Origin: a virus
Reading direction: 5' to 3' (one strand)
Virus record (IMG/VR): IMGVR_UViG_3300022911_000007
Location: 1 to 46,626 of that record
DNA: 46,626 bases
In this document: piece after piece, positions 6,499-16,104 of the stretch
Position numbering within the stretch: the stretch's first letter is position 1
How the letters are laid out: every line of letters starts with the position of its first letter
Notes under the pieces: generated by a model
The model's database searches: none
The model's input: the letters and a program-made list of their open reading frames with translations, nothing else
Told to the model about the DNA's origin: nothing
Program-made: the position numbers and the translations under genes

Positions 6499-7350
6499 TC
6501 AGGTGATGACGCGAGCGAACGAACCAGGCGTCAGACCGGTCGGCACCTCACCGAGCAGGGTGATGTTGATGCACCAGCTCGACTCGCCCTCGACGGTCGG
6601 GACGCCGAGCGCAGCCATCGCTTCGTAGCGTGCCGGCGTCAGCCACTCGGCAACGGCCATGATGCCGTGGCTGTCCATGTAGCCACCGAGGGTGGCGCCG
6701 TTGTCGGCGAGGTGGAGGAAGGTGTACATCTGGTCGTCTCCTGTGGGTGGTGGCTCGGGTGGGATGACGATCTCGCCGGCAACGTCGGCTCGGAAGGCAT
6801 CCATGTTCCAGGTCGCTGAGCCGGTGGCCCACATCGACTGGCCTGCGGGATCGATCTTGCGGGAAGTCCACTCCTCGTGGCTGCCGAGGTCGCCTCGCCC
6901 GAACGTCAGCCCGTAGGCCGGACAGAGCGCACGGCAGGCCCGGACGTAGGCGTCCTGCTGCACCCACGGCCACGCCTCCCCCACTCCGTTGTTCGCCGCC
7001 TCGATCGAGAGCAGATGCCGGTTGCCGGCATCGAGTGGAACCGTGCCGCGCGAGCACTGCATCGGACCGCCCTTGCCCGACGTGTTCGTCGCGCCCGCTG
7101 CGCCGATGGTGAGCACGCCGGTGCGCGCCAGGTGGATCGCACCGATCGGTTCGTCCGGTGAGTTCTCCCACATCCAGGCGAAGTCGTTGGCCGGGCTGGT
7201 GTCCGACGCCGTGTGGTGGACCTGCACGCCGAGCAGGCTGTCGTAGCCACCGCTGCTGCGGGCCCGCATCTCCCACCCTGGGTAGAGCTCCACCTCGAGG
7301 CCGGCGTTGCGCAGCACGTCGGGCAGCGAGTGCAGCCAGATGCCACCCAT
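6499..7350 (-). CDS. Endolysin, N-acetylmuramoyl-L-alanine amidase
   Basis: The 283-residue endolysin cuts the bond between muramic acid and the peptide stem. The catalytic domain (about 35-190) is of the Amidase_2/PGRP type. It has VHHTAS (zinc His at 45-46), the IEAAN strand (116-120) and LGSHEEW with His158, followed by KIDP in place of the usual second zinc-side motif. A proline-rich linker (IPPEPPPTGD, about 196-205) leads to a C-terminal domain (208-283), probably for wall binding. An in-frame internal start may also make that domain alone. The gene overlaps the upstream small gene by one base. Confidence 0.85.
   Translation of the reverse strand: MGGIWLHSLPDVLRNAGLEVELYPGWEMRARSSGGYDSLLGVQVHHTASDTSPANDFAWMWENSPDEPIGAIHLARTGVLTIGAAGATNTSGKGGPMQCSRGTVPLDAGNRHLLSIEAANNGVGEAWPWVQQDAYVRACRALCPAYGLTFGRGDLGSHEEWTSRKIDPAGQSMWATGSATWNMDAFRADVAGEIVIPPEPPPTGDDQMYTFLHLADNGATLGGYMDSHGIMAVAEWLTPARYEAMAALGVPTVEGESSWCINITLLGEVPTGLTPGSFARVIT
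6727..6742 (-). promoter_or_regulatory. Internal ribosome binding site and ATG inside the endolysin
   Basis: On the minus strand AGGAG (6742-6738) stands 8 bases before an in-frame ATG (6729-6727, Met208), exactly at the end of the linker. A 76-residue product, the presumed wall-binding domain alone, would result (6499-6729). Several other phage endolysins are known to make such extra binding subunits. Whether this site is used is inference. Confidence 0.5.
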
Positions 7351-7529
7351 CAGCGGATGTCCAGCTCGTCGCCGAACACTGTCTCGAGCAGCTCACGCTG
7401 GGCGAGGCGGCGCTCGTTCGGGTCGGGCATCAGCTCGATCGCCTTGCGCACCAAGCGCAGCTTGCGCCAGTCGATGCGGTCGAGCTCGTCGCCGGCTGCG
7501 AAGGACTCTCCGTCGTCGAAGTTGCTCAC
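7350..7529 (-). CDS. Small hypothetical protein
   Basis: From GTG 7529, which forms a GTGA overlap with the upstream gene, this encodes 59 residues. It is charged and helical (DELDRIDWRKLRLVRKAIEL). Its stop overlaps the amidase start. A longer open frame upstream is Arg/His-rich and looks like a shadow. The function is unknown; its position suggests a lysis or late accessory role. Confidence 0.6.
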   Translation of the reverse strand: MSNFDDGESFAAGDELDRIDWRKLRLVRKAIELMPDPNERRLAQRELLETVFGDELDIR

Positions 7530-7843
7530 GGCAGCGGAGTCTCGGCGTCGGTGTACGGCCAGTGGGCAACGATGCCTGCGGTCAGCGCGGCGTCGGTGAT
7601 GATGTCGGTGTCGTAGCCGGGGGCGAACCGACCGGACACGAGCGCCGATTCGTAGGCCGCCTCGTTGTCGATGGCGATCGACCACATCAGCGGGTTGACG
7701 TTGGTGGATCCGGCGAGCAGCTGCTTGCCGTACTCGGTGTCACCGAGCTCCTCGTTGGAGAGCGCCTCCTTCTGCGCCAGCGCCTGGATGCGCGTCTGGA
7801 GGTGGAGGTCGGTGGCCGCCCGGGCGATGGAGGATGCTGACAT
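7526..7843 (-). CDS. Hypothetical late protein
   Basis: The 105-residue protein lies between the fibre genes and the lysis cassette. The N-terminal half is helical. The second half has a compact, conserved-looking block (NPLMWSIAIDNEAAYESALV, then GYDTDIITDAALTAGIVAHW). No family is recognised. A minor virion or lysis-control role is possible. Confidence 0.65.
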   Translation of the reverse strand: MSASSIARAATDLHLQTRIQALAQKEALSNEELGDTEYGKQLLAGSTNVNPLMWSIAIDNEAAYESALVSGRFAPGYDTDIITDAALTAGIVAHWPYTDAETPLP

Positions 7844-7864
7844 GGCCTGAGCGTAGACCGCTCG

Positions 7865-8503
7865 TCAGGTGTAGAGGCTGCTCATGCGGTAGCGCATCTG
7901 GAATCCGAACACGTCACCATTCGCCGCTGGGAACGCCGGGTTGGCACCGAGCGTCCAGTTGCTGTTGTGTGGCGTGAACGACACCTGCGTTGCCGCATCA
8001 TTCACTCCGCACGTTCCCTGGTAGGAGCCGAACGAAGCGTCGTAGTAGGCAAACGGCCCATTGGCAAATCCTCCCTGAGTGATGCAGGCAGGCAGCCCAG
8101 CTGTCGTGCAGTCGAACGGTGTTGCATTGGTCCCGGCTCCAGTGATGACGAGCTTGGCGAGCGTCTCACACCATCCGTTGCTGCGGTGGAATACGAACGG
8201 CGTGCCGACGGTGTAGGTCAGGTTGATGCTGTTCTGTCTCGGCGTGCAGGTGAATGACTGTGCCGGTTCGCGCATGATGATCCAGCCGGTGCCATCCCAC
8301 AGCCAGTCACGCTTGGTGTCCGTCGCCCAGTAGCGCATGATCGGCGCGCCGGCCGGGTTCACCGGCTTGGCCGCCTCGAGGCCGAACAGCGGGTACGGGG
8401 CGTTCGTCACCCCGACCCAGGCGACACCATCCCACGACCACGAGCGGTTGCCCTGCGTGTACACCTGCCCGATGGTCGGTGTGTTCGGGAAGTCCATCGC
8501 CAT
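7865..8503 (-). CDS. Short tail fibre protein
   Basis: The 212-residue protein begins with a module MAMDFPNTPTIGQVY followed by SWSWDGVAWVGV (residues 1-33). A second module is MRYWATDTKRDWLWDGTGW. The rest is a beta-rich C-terminal domain with four cysteines (about 80-212) that probably folds as a compact tip. The N-terminal module is shared with the next two upstream genes, so all three likely attach to the same tail site. FPNxPTxGQ modules of this kind are common in tail proteins of aquatic phages. The receptor is unknown. Confidence 0.7.
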   Translation of the reverse strand: MAMDFPNTPTIGQVYTQGNRSWSWDGVAWVGVTNAPYPLFGLEAAKPVNPAGAPIMRYWATDTKRDWLWDGTGWIIMREPAQSFTCTPRQNSINLTYTVGTPFVFHRSNGWCETLAKLVITGAGTNATPFDCTTAGLPACITQGGFANGPFAYYDASFGSYQGTCGVNDAATQVSFTPHNSNWTLGANPAFPAANGDVFGFQMRYRMSSLYT

Positions 8504-8509
8504 GTCAGA

Positions 8510-9436
8510 TCACCTGATTCCGAATGCCATCGCGCTGAGCGTCCAGTAGTTGGCGACCGCCGTGACGCTCCCGCCGAAGTTGCATTGCAGCGTCGACGTG
8601 AAGTCGAAGTCGCCGGCGCTCCCCAGTGCGTAGTAGCCGGAGAAGTGAGCGGTGGTGTAGATCCCCGCCGTGTGCTGAGCGACCATCATTGCCTGTGGGA
8701 TCGCCTCGCCCACGTATGCGCCGGCATAGATCTGGCAGCCGATGTTGGCGAACGCTCCTGCGCCATTGACGTTGATGACGGCATCGATGTCGGTGCGGAT
8801 CACGTCGCCGGCTTTCAGTCCGGTCAGCCGCAGACAGTTGCCTGGTGACTGAACGAACCCGATGCCGGAGCCGATCGGTCCGACATTGGCGGAGATCGTG
8901 TGCCGCCCGTAGGCAACGGGCAGCATGACCGGACGTCCGTTGAGGTAGGCCCGGTCGCTTGGATTCATGTCGAGTCGGGTGTCGGCCACGCCGAGAGCAA
9001 CCCGGTTCAGGGCGTAGACCCGCAGCGCATTGTCGTAGCGGTCGATGAACACACTGCCCGGCCATCCGATGGCACCTTGCAGATCGACCTGCCCACCTTC
9101 GTGCGTATCGCCCGGTGGCGCGAGCACCATGTGTGGTGGGTACTTCGTGACGTTCGCCGCCATCGTGTCGCCGGTCAGCGTGCCCGCCGCCGTCGAGCTC
9201 GGTGGTGCGGTGATGTCGACCCAGAAGTTGTCGTACCAGATGAACGTCTTGCCGGTGTCCGACTCGAACCACAGCTGGTTCGGAGACGGGCTGGCCGGCG
9301 GGTCGTCGCTCGCTGTGATCTGCGTGCGTGGCGAGCCGTAGGCATCCCACCTCGAGCCGGTCCAGATCCACGACCGGTCGGTGGTCGAGTAGATCTGGCC
9401 GACGGTCGGCGTGTTGGGGAAGTCCATGGCTGCCAT
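8510..9436 (-). CDS. Tail fibre protein
   Basis: The protein is 308 residues from ATG 9436, which overlaps the stop of the upstream fibre gene (TGATG); a start 5 codons earlier is possible. The N-terminus repeats the module (MDFPNTPTVGQIY, SWIWTGSRWDAYG). A second module follows: NQLWFESDTGKTFIWYDNFW. The remaining 220 residues are beta-rich with short hydrophobic strands and read like a receptor-binding or tip domain (NVGPIGSGIGFVQSPGNCL). It is closely paired with the 212-residue fibre downstream and may be its paralogue. Confidence 0.7.
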   Translation of the reverse strand: MAAMDFPNTPTVGQIYSTTDRSWIWTGSRWDAYGSPRTQITASDDPPASPSPNQLWFESDTGKTFIWYDNFWVDITAPPSSTAAGTLTGDTMAANVTKYPPHMVLAPPGDTHEGGQVDLQGAIGWPGSVFIDRYDNALRVYALNRVALGVADTRLDMNPSDRAYLNGRPVMLPVAYGRHTISANVGPIGSGIGFVQSPGNCLRLTGLKAGDVIRTDIDAVINVNGAGAFANIGCQIYAGAYVGEAIPQAMMVAQHTAGIYTTAHFSGYYALGSAGDFDFTSTLQCNFGGSVTAVANYWTLSAMAFGIR

Positions 9437-10824
9437 CAGCGTGTGCCCCAAATCTCATACGACCAGATGCAGGACTGACAGACACAGGCCCCGTTGAGCG
9501 TCTTGCCCTGGATGTACAGCTGGTAGTTCTCGGTGGCGGTCGCCGTGAAGTGGAGCGGGTGCATCTGCATCACTCGCCGCCATGACAGGTTGGAGTCGAA
9601 CACTTCCCTGCCCTGCTTCAACAAGCCCCCGGCCTGGCTGTAGAGGTAGAAGTTGACGAACACCCACCCGGCCACCGAGGGGATGAGGTCGGCGTTGCCA
9701 CGCACGATGAGCGTGTCACCGATTCGCACCGGGATGTCGTAGAGCTTGAACAGGTTGGCGGTGGTGTTGGGTGGAATCGTGCCACCGTTGATGGTCTCGG
9801 ACGGCTCGCGCTCGGACACGAGCACTCGCACGGGGCGTGCGTTGACCCACAGCCCACCAGCGCCACCGGGGTTGATGCCGATGTCAGAGGACGTCACCTC
9901 AACGTTGCCAGCACTGCCAGCCTGCAACAGAACCTTGGTTGTCGGTGCGGCAGTCACCTGCGCTGGCGAAACCGTCAGATGTGAGCCACCAGTGGTCGAG
10001 TCGTAGAACCGGAGCACGTTGCCGTTGCGGAACAGCGCCGAGTAGTCGTTGGTGGCGTCCTGATCGTAGAGCGCAAGGTTCGCTCCCGTACCTTTCAGAG
10101 CCAGCGTGTCGGCCGCGCTCGTCATCACCGTCTTGCCCGCCACCGTCAGGTCGGTGAGTGTCCCGACCTTCGTCAGCGACGAGTTCACCACGTTCGGAGC
10201 GAGCGTCGTGCCGACGAGATCGTTGGCATTGACGGCGCCGGATGCGCCGGTCACCTCGGACCACACGCCGTCGTACCAGATGTACATGCGGCCGCTGGTG
10301 GTGTCGTACCAGAGCGAGCCGACGATCGGAGTCGGTGGCGGGATCGTGTCGGCAGTGCAGCCACCACCACCGGTGAACGTGACGAGCACCTCGCCCGAGC
10401 CGGCGTCGGTGACGACGACGCTCGTGCCGACGAAGTTGATCGCTGTGGCCAGCGCGACGACGGTCGTGCCCTCGTCCTCGACCCGGATGCCGGCGACGCC
10501 TGCCGGTCCCTGCGCGCCTGTTGCGCCAGTCGGACCTGTTGCACCAGTGGGTCCGGTCGGGCCTGCAGGGCCGGGTGTCGTCGACACCGGCCCGGTGGGT
10601 CCGGTTGCACCGGTCGCACCCGTGTCGCCCTTCACGCCCTGCGGACCCTGAGCTCCGGTCGCACCCGTTGGTCCCGTGGGTCCGACTGGCCCCTGTGGCC
10701 CGGTCGGGCCGACTGGGCCGAGGATGCCTTCGGCGTTCCAGTATTCGCCGGTCCACGTCCACACCAGCCCGTTGTAGGTGTAGGTCGCACCGATCGCCGG
10801 TGTTGGCGGGAAGTCGATCGCCAT
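9436..10824 (-). CDS. Collagen-like tail fibre protein
   Basis: The 462-residue fibre has five parts. The N-terminal module is [15 protein letters not shown] with VWTWTGEYW (1-33). A collagen-like Gly-X-Y region (36-112) is broken once near residue 80. An RVEDEG...[10 protein letters not shown] module (114-157) is followed by [20 protein letters not shown] (about 166-186). A long beta-rich C-terminal part follows, with repeated short strands near 200-300 and a cysteine-containing tip ([10 protein letters not shown]). Collagen-like repeats make trimers in other phage fibres. It starts on the stop of the upstream collar gene. It is probably a host-binding fibre. Confidence 0.8.
   Translation of the reverse strand: MAIDFPPTPAIGATYTYNGLVWTWTGEYWNAEGILGPVGPTGPQGPVGPTGPTGATGAQGPQGVKGDTGATGATGPTGPVSTTPGPAGPTGPTGATGPTGATGAQGPAGVAGIRVEDEGTTVVALATAINFVGTSVVVTDAGSGEVLVTFTGGGGCTADTIPPPTPIVGSLWYDTTSGRMYIWYDGVWSEVTGASGAVNANDLVGTTLAPNVVNSSLTKVGTLTDLTVAGKTVMTSAADTLALKGTGANLALYDQDATNDYSALFRNGNVLRFYDSTTGGSHLTVSPAQVTAAPTTKVLLQAGSAGNVEVTSSDIGINPGGAGGLWVNARPVRVLVSEREPSETINGGTIPPNTTANLFKLYDIPVRIGDTLIVRGNADLIPSVAGWVFVNFYLYSQAGGLLKQGREVFDSNLSWRRVMQMHPLHFTATATENYQLYIQGKTLNGACVCQSCIWSYEIWGTR
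10489..10719 (-). repeat. Gly-X-Y (collagen-like) coding repeat
   Basis: About 25 Gly-X-Y triplets, mostly GPT, GAT and GPQ, are encoded by imperfect 9-base units. A short interruption (VSTTP) divides the run. The related block at 11724-11975 shares [17 protein letters not shown], so the two are homologous and could recombine. Confidence 0.85.
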
Positions 10825-12179
10825 CAGGTCTTCACCATCACGTTGAAGGTAATGAACGGCGGCCGGTTCTCGTGCGCTGCGGTCGCTGCAGCGGCGACGG
10901 CATCGACGACGGTGACGGTGTGAGCGTGCACATTGGCACCAGCCGGACCAAGGATGTAGCCGGTGTTGTTGATGTTCGGCGGGTCGACCCAGTCGCGCGA
11001 CGAGCCATCGGATCCACCGCTCGGGCCACCAGTCCCGAAGCCGTGGCTGTGATCGCCGACGCCGGCGAGCGTGGACATGAAGATCGCTGCGTTGCTGCCC
11101 GCTGCATAGAGCTGAGGCCCCATGTCACCGGACGTGCCCGGGATGTAGAACGACGCCGAGTGGACGGTGCCGTGGGTGTGTGTGCCGCCACCGTTGGTCG
11201 TGCCACCGTGAGTGTGGCCACCGAGGCCGTGGGTGTGCTGGTCGTAGTGCTGGTGGTTCGAGAGGTCGTGGTAGTGGTTCGTGTCGGTGCTCGCTGCCGA
11301 CGCTCCGTGGCCGTGGCCACGCAGCCCTGACTCCGCCGCCGACAGCGTGACCGAAGCGAGGCCACCAGGGGTCAGCAGCGGGTTCGCCGTCGAGGCACCC
11401 ATGCGGAACTTGTCGCGCATGTCGGGCATGACGATGTTCGCCCCCGACTTCATGCTCGTCGGGATCACTGCCCACAGGTTCGGGTGCAACGTCTGACCGT
11501 TGACGATCGTCTGACCCTGCATGAACAGCCAGCCTGACAGCGGTGCTGCAGCAACGGTGTCGACGGTGGTGCCCGGCGGGATGTACGAGGCCGAGCCGAC
11601 ACCCGATGGGGTCGACTCAGTCCAGGTGCCGTCGTAGTAGATCAGCAGCACACCGTCGTTGGTGTGGTACCAGAAGTCTCCGGCCTGCGGCGCGACGGGC
11701 GGCGTCGTCTGAGCGAACGCACGCCCTGGCGGACCGGTCGGCCCGGTCGCTCCTGGCGGTCCTGGCACCGTCGACGCCGGTCCAGTCGCACCGGTCGGCC
11801 CAGCTGGACCTGTCGGGCCAGCGGGACCGGGCACGGTCGAGGCAGGACCGGTCGCACCAGTGGCGCCGGTGTCACCCTTGACGCCTTGCGGTCCGGTTGC
11901 GCCCGTCGCTCCGGTCGCTCCTGTTGCGCCGGTCGGACCAGCAGGGCCTTGCGGCCCGGTCGGGCCAGCCGGCCCGCCCGGGATCGTGACCGTTACCTCG
12001 CCGGATCCACCATCCGTGGCTGTGACGCCGGGCCCGGTGAAGTTGAGCGCAGTGGCCAGGGTGAGGACGGTGCCGCCTTCATCCTCGACACGCAGCCCGC
12101 CCCCACCACCGCCACCAACGAGCGACTCGAGCGCGCGGATGCGCCGAAGCAGCTCATTGAAGTGGTCGTCGTCACGCAC
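10824..12179 (-). CDS. Collagen-like fibre with tail-collar domain and HxH tip
   Basis: The 451-residue protein starts with a short coiled-coil-like helix (6-21) and a poly-Gly stretch. The RVEDEG...LATALNFTG module (29-68) and a collagen-like region (69-152) come next. [20 protein letters not shown] leads into a phage tail-collar domain ([25 protein letters not shown]). The tip region (about 290-345) is packed with His-x-His pairs (HGHG, HYHD, HTHG, HTHGG, HTHG). In T4 fibre tips such pairs bind metal along the trimer axis. It is a likely receptor-binding short fibre. Confidence 0.8.
   Translation of the reverse strand: MRDDDHFNELLRRIRALESLVGGGGGGGLRVEDEGGTVLTLATALNFTGPGVTATDGGSGEVTVTIPGGPAGPTGPQGPAGPTGATGATGATGATGPQGVKGDTGATGATGPASTVPGPAGPTGPAGPTGATGPASTVPGPPGATGPTGPPGRAFAQTTPPVAPQAGDFWYHTNDGVLLIYYDGTWTESTPSGVGSASYIPPGTTVDTVAAAPLSGWLFMQGQTIVNGQTLHPNLWAVIPTSMKSGANIVMPDMRDKFRMGASTANPLLTPGGLASVTLSAAESGLRGHGHGASAASTDTNHYHDLSNHQHYDQHTHGLGGHTHGGTTNGGGTHTHGTVHSASFYIPGTSGDMGPQLYAAGSNAAIFMSTLAGVGDHSHGFGTGGPSGGSDGSSRDWVDPPNINNTGYILGPAGANVHAHTVTVVDAVAAAATAAHENRPPFITFNVMVKT
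11724..11975 (-). repeat. Gly-X-Y (collagen-like) coding repeat
   Basis: About 26 Gly-X-Y triplets with two related interruptions (GPASTVPGP occurs twice), which suggests internal duplication of a roughly 27-residue unit. It is the larger of the two collagen blocks in the fibre cluster. Confidence 0.85.
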
Positions 12180-12183
12180 CGGC

Positions 12184-13305
12184 TCACAGCCTGATGATGT
12201 AGTTGAGGACGAGGTACGGCTGCAGGTTGTTGTGCGGCTGACCGGCGCCCGTGTTGGGGTTGACCGTGACCGTCGTGCCGGACACGCCTCGGTTCACCGA
12301 GTTGCCGATCTGGTTGGTCTCGAGGCCGACCGTGGCCGGCACCGTCACGGTGTGGGCGTGCGTGCCACCACCAGTCTTGGAGCCGACCGTGCCGCCGTGG
12401 TTGTGGTTGCCGACCCCGGCTGTCTGGTTGCGCTGCTCGAGGTACGCACCGGGCTGGGTGATCGGTGCTGCGCCACCGGCTGCGTTGTTCTTGGCACCGA
12501 GGAAGTTGAAGCTCGGGTCGACGTCCCAGGCGTGGGCGTGTCCGCCGGCATCACCCGTCGAGAACCCGTGGCCGTGATCCTCGATCGCCGCGCCGTTGGC
12601 GCTGCCGCCGTGGCCGTGGTCGATCGAGTGCTTGTGCTGGCCGTTGCCGTGGTCGTGGCCCTGGCCGGCGTTCGGCTCGTTGACGACGGCCGGGTGGGCG
12701 TGGACACCGACCTCGGCGGCCGACAGGGTGTGTGACTTCTCGCCCCACGCAGCGCCCTCGCCGAGCGCATCGAACTCGACCTGGCTCGAGTCCCGCATGA
12801 CGATGACCTTGCCCTTGAGGTTGGGCACGAGGAACGCTGTCGGTGTCCCGCCATAGGTGGTGCCGATCACGGCGTACAGCGGCGCATACGCCGGGTTCGT
12901 CCCGTCGTAGGCCGCGCCGTCGCACATGACGTGCAGCGGTGGTGCGATCGGACCGGCGAACGCAGTGATGACTCCGGCCGGGGTGAGCGCACGGACGCCG
13001 GCGTTGAGGAAGTCGTCCATCGCCTGGAACCACTTGGCCGTGACGCAGTGGTCGACGGTCGTGTCGGCGGCGTGCGCCGCCTGAGTGGTGTCGTCGTAGC
13101 CACGGGTACACCCGGACAGCACGGTGGCGGTGCGTGAGGTGACGAAGACCTTCTCCTCGGTGACGGTGCCACGCCCGAGCACGATCGTGAAGTTGGCGGT
13201 CGGCAAGCTCGAGGCATCGTCGACGGTCATCGTCGCATCAGTGGCGTTGATGCCGAGCGTGAGCTGTGTCTGCAACGAGTCACCCTTGAACTGCTGTGCG
13301 GTCAT
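12184..13305 (-). CDS. Tail collar / short fibre protein
   Basis: The 373-residue protein has three parts. An N-terminal attachment domain covers about 1-95 ([20 protein letters not shown], then [19 protein letters not shown]). A phage tail-collar domain covers about 105-175 ([43 protein letters not shown]). A His-rich tip follows ([42 protein letters not shown]). It ends [14 protein letters not shown], typical of collar proteins. It is probably a structural base or short fibre, and the first fibre gene after the nozzle-like gene. Confidence 0.8.
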   Translation of the reverse strand: MTAQQFKGDSLQTQLTLGINATDATMTVDDASSLPTANFTIVLGRGTVTEEKVFVTSRTATVLSGCTRGYDDTTQAAHAADTTVDHCVTAKWFQAMDDFLNAGVRALTPAGVITAFAGPIAPPLHVMCDGAAYDGTNPAYAPLYAVIGTTYGGTPTAFLVPNLKGKVIVMRDSSQVEFDALGEGAAWGEKSHTLSAAEVGVHAHPAVVNEPNAGQGHDHGNGQHKHSIDHGHGGSANGAAIEDHGHGFSTGDAGGHAHAWDVDPSFNFLGAKNNAAGGAAPITQPGAYLEQRNQTAGVGNHNHGGTVGSKTGGGTHAHTVTVPATVGLETNQIGNSVNRGVSGTTVTVNPNTGAGQPHNNLQPYLVLNYIIRL

Positions 13306-13314
13306 GCGGATCTC

Positions 13315-15159
13315 CTATGCCTTGACCAGTCGGACGACGAGCTCGCCGTTGAGGAAGCTCTTGGCATCGTCCCATCTGGCGGAACCGAACTCGAATGCGT
13401 CGACCCTGACACGATCAGCGCGCGACCCGATGCGATAGGTCAGCGGGCACTTGATCCGCCAGCAACTGAGGATGTGGTCGAGCCCTTCCTCGATCGAGAT
13501 CTCGCGCACCTGGCCCTGGGCGTTGTTGACGACGATGCGGTTCGACAGCCGCAGCGGGACGATCCACTGCTCGACGGGTGGGACGACCGGGTAGGCGCGC
13601 ATGCGCCACTGCTTCAGCGTCGGCGTCGAGTTGCCCGGTCCCTCGAGCACGATGTGGACCTTGCAGTGCCGGACCTGGACGGCGTTCAGGTCGTAGGTGA
13701 ACGACTCCGATCCTTCGAGCTCGATCAGGAACGAGCCGAGCAGCGCATCGAGGTCGTCGTAGATCTCGACGCCGATCTTCTCGTGGAGCAGCAGCGGTTC
13801 GTAGTCGACCTTGATCTCGGACAGCACCTTGGATTCGACGGTGCCGAACGTGAGGATGCCCGAGTCGATCGTGCCGGTCATCTCGTACTGCGAGGCCGAC
13901 TCGACCCACAGCCCGTGCGATCCGAGCGCCATGGCGGTGCGGTTGTTGTACCTGGCGATCGAGGTGACAGGCCCGACGACGTTGCCGCAACGGATCTCGC
14001 CGGCGGCGGCGGGCAGCAGCGGCTCGACGAACGTCGACAGGTCGATGCGAGCGCAGCCCGAGTAGCCGTCCGTCATCTGCGTCCAACCGACCCAGGCGTA
14101 CTGACCTTCGGCCGTCGCGCAGAGCACGTCACCACCCTGAGTGATGAGCGGGCCGTAGGTCAGCGTGCCGTCGCCGCCCGGTTGGGCCATCCGCACGCCC
14201 TTGTTGGTGAGCAGCAGAACGACACCGGCGTAGGGGAACCCGCCACGGAGCAGCTCGCCAGCCGGCAGCGGTGCGGTCTCGACGGACTGCATGATCGCCC
14301 CGGTCGAGTCGGTCGCCACCGAGTAGAGCTCGCTGCGCACACCGGCGACACCGCCGATGTAGATGCGGGAGCCGATGTTGAACAGCGTCGTCCAGCGGAA
14401 CCCGGTCTGGAAGTGCTGCTTGACCAAGGTGAGGACGCCGCCGTTGCCGATCTCGTTGAGCACGACGACGTTGTCCGGTCTCGTCATCCCGGCCAGCAGA
14501 CGGTTGCCGACGAAGGCGAGGCTGTGCGTGTTGTTGGTGATGTCGGTGGTGAACTGCACACCGGTCGTGGATCCACCGATGACCCGATCGACACCGTTGG
14601 TGTGGGCGACGTAGAGGTCGGAACCATCCGTGGTCATCGCCGTGATCGTCCCCATCGGTCCCGGCATCGAGATCGGGATCCACGTCGACAGGGTGTCGAT
14701 GGTCTGGTTGCGCCACAGCATCGTCCCCGCCCCGTAGAACAGGTAGCCGCCCGACTCGCACAGCACCCCGACCCCGGCGACGTTGGTGACCATCGAGATC
14801 TCGTCGGCTGCGTGGTGCAGCTCGAGCTCGTAGTCGTTCCACGGGTTGATCCTCGACGAGTGCAGGAAGCGGAACGGGTCGGCGTCCTCGCGCAGGTCGG
14901 CGAACTCCTGGCCGGCGCCGTGGATCCACGAGTAGCGGTACCGGGACCATGCACCGTTGGCGTTGAACAGCTGCTCGGACTGATCCGATGAGGTGACAGC
15001 GCCGTCACGCATCGTCTCCTGCGACATGTGCTTGTACTTCTCGAGGTTGATGGCGAACTCCATGCCGTCGAGCGAGATCGTGCCCGGCATCGGGACGAGG
15101 AACTCGAACTCACCCTCGAAGAACCGGTACGGGTCGTGCCCGGGGAGGACGTCGAGCAT
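13315..15159 (-). CDS. Tail nozzle-like / tubular protein (putative)
   Basis: This 614-residue protein follows the adaptor gene directly (1 base gap). It is beta-rich. Repeated strand-turn blades near 120-420 (for example GGYLFYGAGTMLWRN, GSRIYIGGVAG, LLLTNKGVRMAQPGGDG, GQYAWVGWTQ) suggest a beta-propeller-like core. Size, position after the adaptor and propeller-like strands fit the T7 gp12-type nozzle of podoviruses. No direct sequence motif confirms this. The C-terminal 200 residues resemble an insertion domain ending in a compact strand (LNGELVVRLVKA). Confidence 0.55.
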   Translation of the reverse strand: MLDVLPGHDPYRFFEGEFEFLVPMPGTISLDGMEFAINLEKYKHMSQETMRDGAVTSSDQSEQLFNANGAWSRYRYSWIHGAGQEFADLREDADPFRFLHSSRINPWNDYELELHHAADEISMVTNVAGVGVLCESGGYLFYGAGTMLWRNQTIDTLSTWIPISMPGPMGTITAMTTDGSDLYVAHTNGVDRVIGGSTTGVQFTTDITNNTHSLAFVGNRLLAGMTRPDNVVVLNEIGNGGVLTLVKQHFQTGFRWTTLFNIGSRIYIGGVAGVRSELYSVATDSTGAIMQSVETAPLPAGELLRGGFPYAGVVLLLTNKGVRMAQPGGDGTLTYGPLITQGGDVLCATAEGQYAWVGWTQMTDGYSGCARIDLSTFVEPLLPAAAGEIRCGNVVGPVTSIARYNNRTAMALGSHGLWVESASQYEMTGTIDSGILTFGTVESKVLSEIKVDYEPLLLHEKIGVEIYDDLDALLGSFLIELEGSESFTYDLNAVQVRHCKVHIVLEGPGNSTPTLKQWRMRAYPVVPPVEQWIVPLRLSNRIVVNNAQGQVREISIEEGLDHILSCWRIKCPLTYRIGSRADRVRVDAFEFGSARWDDAKSFLNGELVVRLVKA

Positions 15160-15160
15160 G

Positions 15161-16072
15161 TCAGACCCCGGTGTACGGGTAGCGGGCCGCCAACTTCATC
15201 GCTTCCTCGGTCTTGCGACGCCGGTAGATGGCGTTGACGAGCTGCATCGACTGCAGCCCGGCACCCCACGGCGTCTCGGCGGTGTCTCGTGGCTCATCCT
15301 GGGCGGTGCGCGCCCCTCGGGAGTTCTCGGCCTCCATCAGGGTGCGCAGCTGGACGCCTTTGTCGACGACATCGAGCATCGACGGGGCGAGATGGATGTC
15401 GTCGACCAGATCGGAGCCGGGTGTGAGCGCGCTGACGTCGAACGGCATGGCTGCCAGGACGTGCACCGGGCCGGTGACGCATCCATCGGTGAAGCGGAGC
15501 GCCACCCCTGAGGTTGACGCCCCGCTCCACGATGTGCCAGCCCCACGCTGGATCCTGAACGGCACCCTCGGCCACGCATCCGATGGCGAGGCGTAGGTGG
15601 CGTCGTTGATCTTGCTCCGCACCTCGATGATGCCATAGCAACCGGCGAACTCTGCAGGCAGCTCGAGCAGCTGACCGCCCGAGACGACCGCTTCGGTGCC
15701 GGCGACATCGTAGAGCTCGGTGCCCCAGCCGGAGATCTCGTCTCGGATCGCCTCGTAGATGTCCATCGGCTGGAACCGTGGGTTGATCCACACCTCGTCC
15801 CGGTCGGCGTGGTCGGCGCCCTCGGAGTCCTGCCAGCCACGCACGACGGTGACCTTCTTCTCGCGCAGCTCGACGTCCATGACCCGCATTGTCTCGACCC
15901 CGACACAGACGATCGCCCCGGGACGCAGCCCTGCCGGGAGATCGAACATGAACGTGAGCTCGGGAGTGGTCGGGCCGTGGTTGCCCTTGAGGAGGTTGAC
16001 TTCCTCGCGCTGACCCGACGCCAGCTGGCGGCGGATGCGCTCGATCGTGTTCGCTACCGTCGTTCGCGCCAT
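15161..16072 (-). CDS. Head-tail adaptor-like protein (putative)
   Basis: The 303-residue protein starts at ATG 16072; a GTG one codon earlier is also possible. The N-terminal helix (TIERIRRQLASGQREEVNLL) and a beta domain (VETMRVMDVELREKKVTVVR) precede FQPMDIYEAIRDEISGWGTE, a helical motif like those in podovirus adaptors (gp11/gp4 type). Its place between the capsid and nozzle-like genes supports the role of connecting portal and tail. The C-terminal helices (QLVNAIYRRRKTEEAMKL) are basic. The call is positional. Confidence 0.55.
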   Translation of the reverse strand: MARTTVANTIERIRRQLASGQREEVNLLKGNHGPTTPELTFMFDLPAGLRPGAIVCVGVETMRVMDVELREKKVTVVRGWQDSEGADHADRDEVWINPRFQPMDIYEAIRDEISGWGTELYDVAGTEAVVSGGQLLELPAEFAGCYGIIEVRSKINDATYASPSDAWPRVPFRIQRGAGTSWSGASTSGVALRFTDGCVTGPVHVLAAMPFDVSALTPGSDLVDDIHLAPSMLDVVDKGVQLRTLMEAENSRGARTAQDEPRDTAETPWGAGLQSMQLVNAIYRRRKTEEAMKLAARYPYTGV

Positions 16073-16104
16073 CACCTGATCCTTACTCGCTCATGCACAG
16101 ACCG

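Noticed and set aside
10489-11975. CRISPR-like or satellite repeats
   Set aside because: The 9-base periodicity is the coding of collagen-like Gly-X-Y triplets in fibre genes.
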